In this document: positions 34,450 through 35,104 of the stretch, one piece after another
How the letters are laid out: each line of letters opens with the position of its first letter
How positions within the stretch are numbered: the first letter of the stretch is position 1
NCBI GenBank assembly: GCA_900759665.1
Contig: CAAEWE010000036.1
Location: forward strand, 1-35,104
Reading direction: 5' to 3'
Source of the DNA: Lachnospiraceae bacterium
GTDB lineage: Bacteria; Bacillota; Clostridia; Lachnospirales; Lachnospiraceae
Length of the DNA stretch: 35,104 bases
Notes under the pieces: generated by a model
The model's database searches: none
Told to the model about the DNA's origin: nothing
The model's input: only the letters and a program-made list of their open reading frames with translations
Program-made: the position numbers and the translations under genes

Positions 34450-34758
34450 TCACTGTATTTTTAGTTTTTCTGGCATATTTTTTCTTACATTCGTAATCTC
34501 TTTATTTAAATCTTTTATATATTCTTTACACACATCTATATATAATCCTGTTTTATATTCTGGTTTTTCCAAAAACTGTAATTCAATTGGATACTTTGTA
34601 ATCTCCGTAAGTAACTTTACAAATATACTTTTCAAATTATTTTGACTCTCATCATCATTAAGACATACTTCTGCAACTTCTTCAAAGCCAAATACTAAAT
34701 AATCTTTATTTTCTCTTTTCTCCAAATGTACATTAATCACTTTGCTTTCCTGATTCAT
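34450..34758 (-). CDS. small hypothetical protein next to an ATPase remnant
   Basis: 102 residues from ATG 34758, which follows AGGAAGGATATTT; the frame runs further upstream but through the ATPase coding end. The protein is charged and mixed alpha/beta (KVINVHLEKRENKDYLVFGF, then EITKYPIELQFLEKPEY) with a Lys-rich tail and no signal or membrane segment. It overlaps the ATPase stop codon by 26 bases, so in the intact element the two were translated as a pair. AT content is higher than in the housekeeping genes. I do not recognise the family. Confidence 0.65.
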   Translation of the reverse strand: MNQESKVINVHLEKRENKDYLVFGFEEVAEVCLNDDESQNNLKSIFVKLLTEITKYPIELQFLEKPEYKTGLYIDVCKEYIKDLNKEITNVRKNMPEKLKIQ

Positions 34759-35016
34759 AAATATCCTTCCTATCATAAAATGCATTTTTACCGCCCTCAA
34801 AAGTATGCATACTTTCTTGAGTCCAGTTTTTAGTGTCTGTTTCATCATTTATATTTCTAAGTTCATCATAAAAAGGATTACCAATATACGTTTTATATAC
34901 TCCATTCTCATGAGTTCTTAGTATACTAATATACGGAAGTGTGCCAACTGCAATATTAGCATTATGTGTTGCTATAATTACTGTTTTTCTCCGTTTTGCA
35001 AGATCAGTTAAGTGTT
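34733..35016 (-). pseudogene. C-terminal remnant of an AAA/SMC-like ATPase (TrlF-like)
   Basis: Minus-strand translation runs HLTDLAKRRKTVIIATHNAN, then IAVGTLPYISI and, near the end, SMHTFEGGKNAFYDRKDIYE. The ATHNAN segment is the D-loop/H-loop end of ABC-type ATPase domains, and a tail with EGG..AF..R...Y is usual in large phage-defence and DNA-repair ATPases such as the TrlF-like group. The reading frame opens only at about 35053 and homology begins near 35016, where it meets the KTR gene fragment, so the whole N-terminal part, including Walker A, is gone. Family placement is moderate; the truncation is directly visible. Confidence 0.7.
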
Positions 35017-35104
35017 TGCTGTTTACACTTCGGACAGTAGAGTGGAAAGTTCTTTAATTCGGTATCTTCTTGCATTATCGTTCGGGTTTTATTTCCACAG
35101 ATAG
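35004..35104 (-). pseudogene. fragment of a cysteine-rich KTR protein gene from a Tn916-like element, cut by the window edge
   Basis: The minus-strand frame reads ICGNKTRTIMQEDTELKN, then FPLYCPKCKQQTLN and a stop at 35004-35006. The CxxCGNKTR and CPKCK pairs form a small zinc ribbon and match the short 'cysteine-rich KTR domain' protein often found near tet(M) in Tn916-family conjugative transposons. In those genes the protein continues past CPKCKQ(E)TL with about 15 more residues; here it stops early at the junction with the ATPase remnant. The 5' end lies beyond the window. Confidence 0.7.

Noticed and set aside
34260..34496. 78-codon plus-strand frame over the tuf fragment
   Set aside because: It is the antisense of the EF-Tu C-terminus joined to AT-rich junction DNA, without a ribosome site.

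Overview
The window looks like a chromosomal segment from a strictly anaerobic, low-to-mid-GC Firmicute, most likely a gut Lachnospiraceae (genus not assigned). The signs are AGGAGG-type ribosome binding sites, a T-box leader before leuA, a SAM-I leader before metK, a class III (oxygen-sensitive) ribonucleotide reductase, RNase Y, RecU, a RelQ-type alarmone synthetase and a BspA-like surface protein. Assignments rest on sequence reading only; no database search was run.

Layout. 1-5.5 kb: a tandem HD-GYP protein converges on a secreted GH30 glycosidase, which is divergent from an AraC-type regulator; a GDT1/TMEM165-type cation transporter follows. 5.5-8.6 kb: a three-gene minus-strand operon (lipoprotein and two overlapping ABC-2-like membrane proteins) with no ATPase in sight. 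8.8-11.8 kb: galT (type 2) divergent from an MFS transporter, with a palindrome-rich control region between them. 11.9-14 kb: leuA under a T-box leader with a CUC (Leu) specifier. 14-17.5 kb: a CmpB-family membrane protein converges on nrdD, which has tandem NrdR boxes and a strong promoter. 17.5-25.3 kb: a long minus-strand housekeeping run (RACE/ASKHA protein, proC, M23 peptidase, RelQ-like synthetase, RsmF-like methyltransferase, membrane protein, RluD-like synthase, recU). 25.4-28.5 kb: rny and metK, metK under a SAM-I riboswitch. 28.8-34 kb: a 1748-residue secreted LRR/BIG2 protein.

34.2-35.1 kb is accessory DNA. It contains the last 18 codons of an EF-Tu gene still joined to a strong terminator, a small hypothetical gene, the 3' end of an AAA/SMC-like ATPase and a piece of the cysteine-rich KTR gene typical of Tn916-like elements. 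The arrangement looks like the edge of an integrative element that entered the 3' end of tuf, with internal scarring. This is the most unusual part of the window.

Functional themes. Carbohydrate use (GH30, AraC, galT, MFS), nucleotide second messengers (HD-GYP, RelQ-like synthetase), RNA-controlled amino acid and SAM synthesis (T-box leuA, S-box metK), RNA metabolism and modification (RNase Y, RluD-like, RsmF-like), and cell-surface display.
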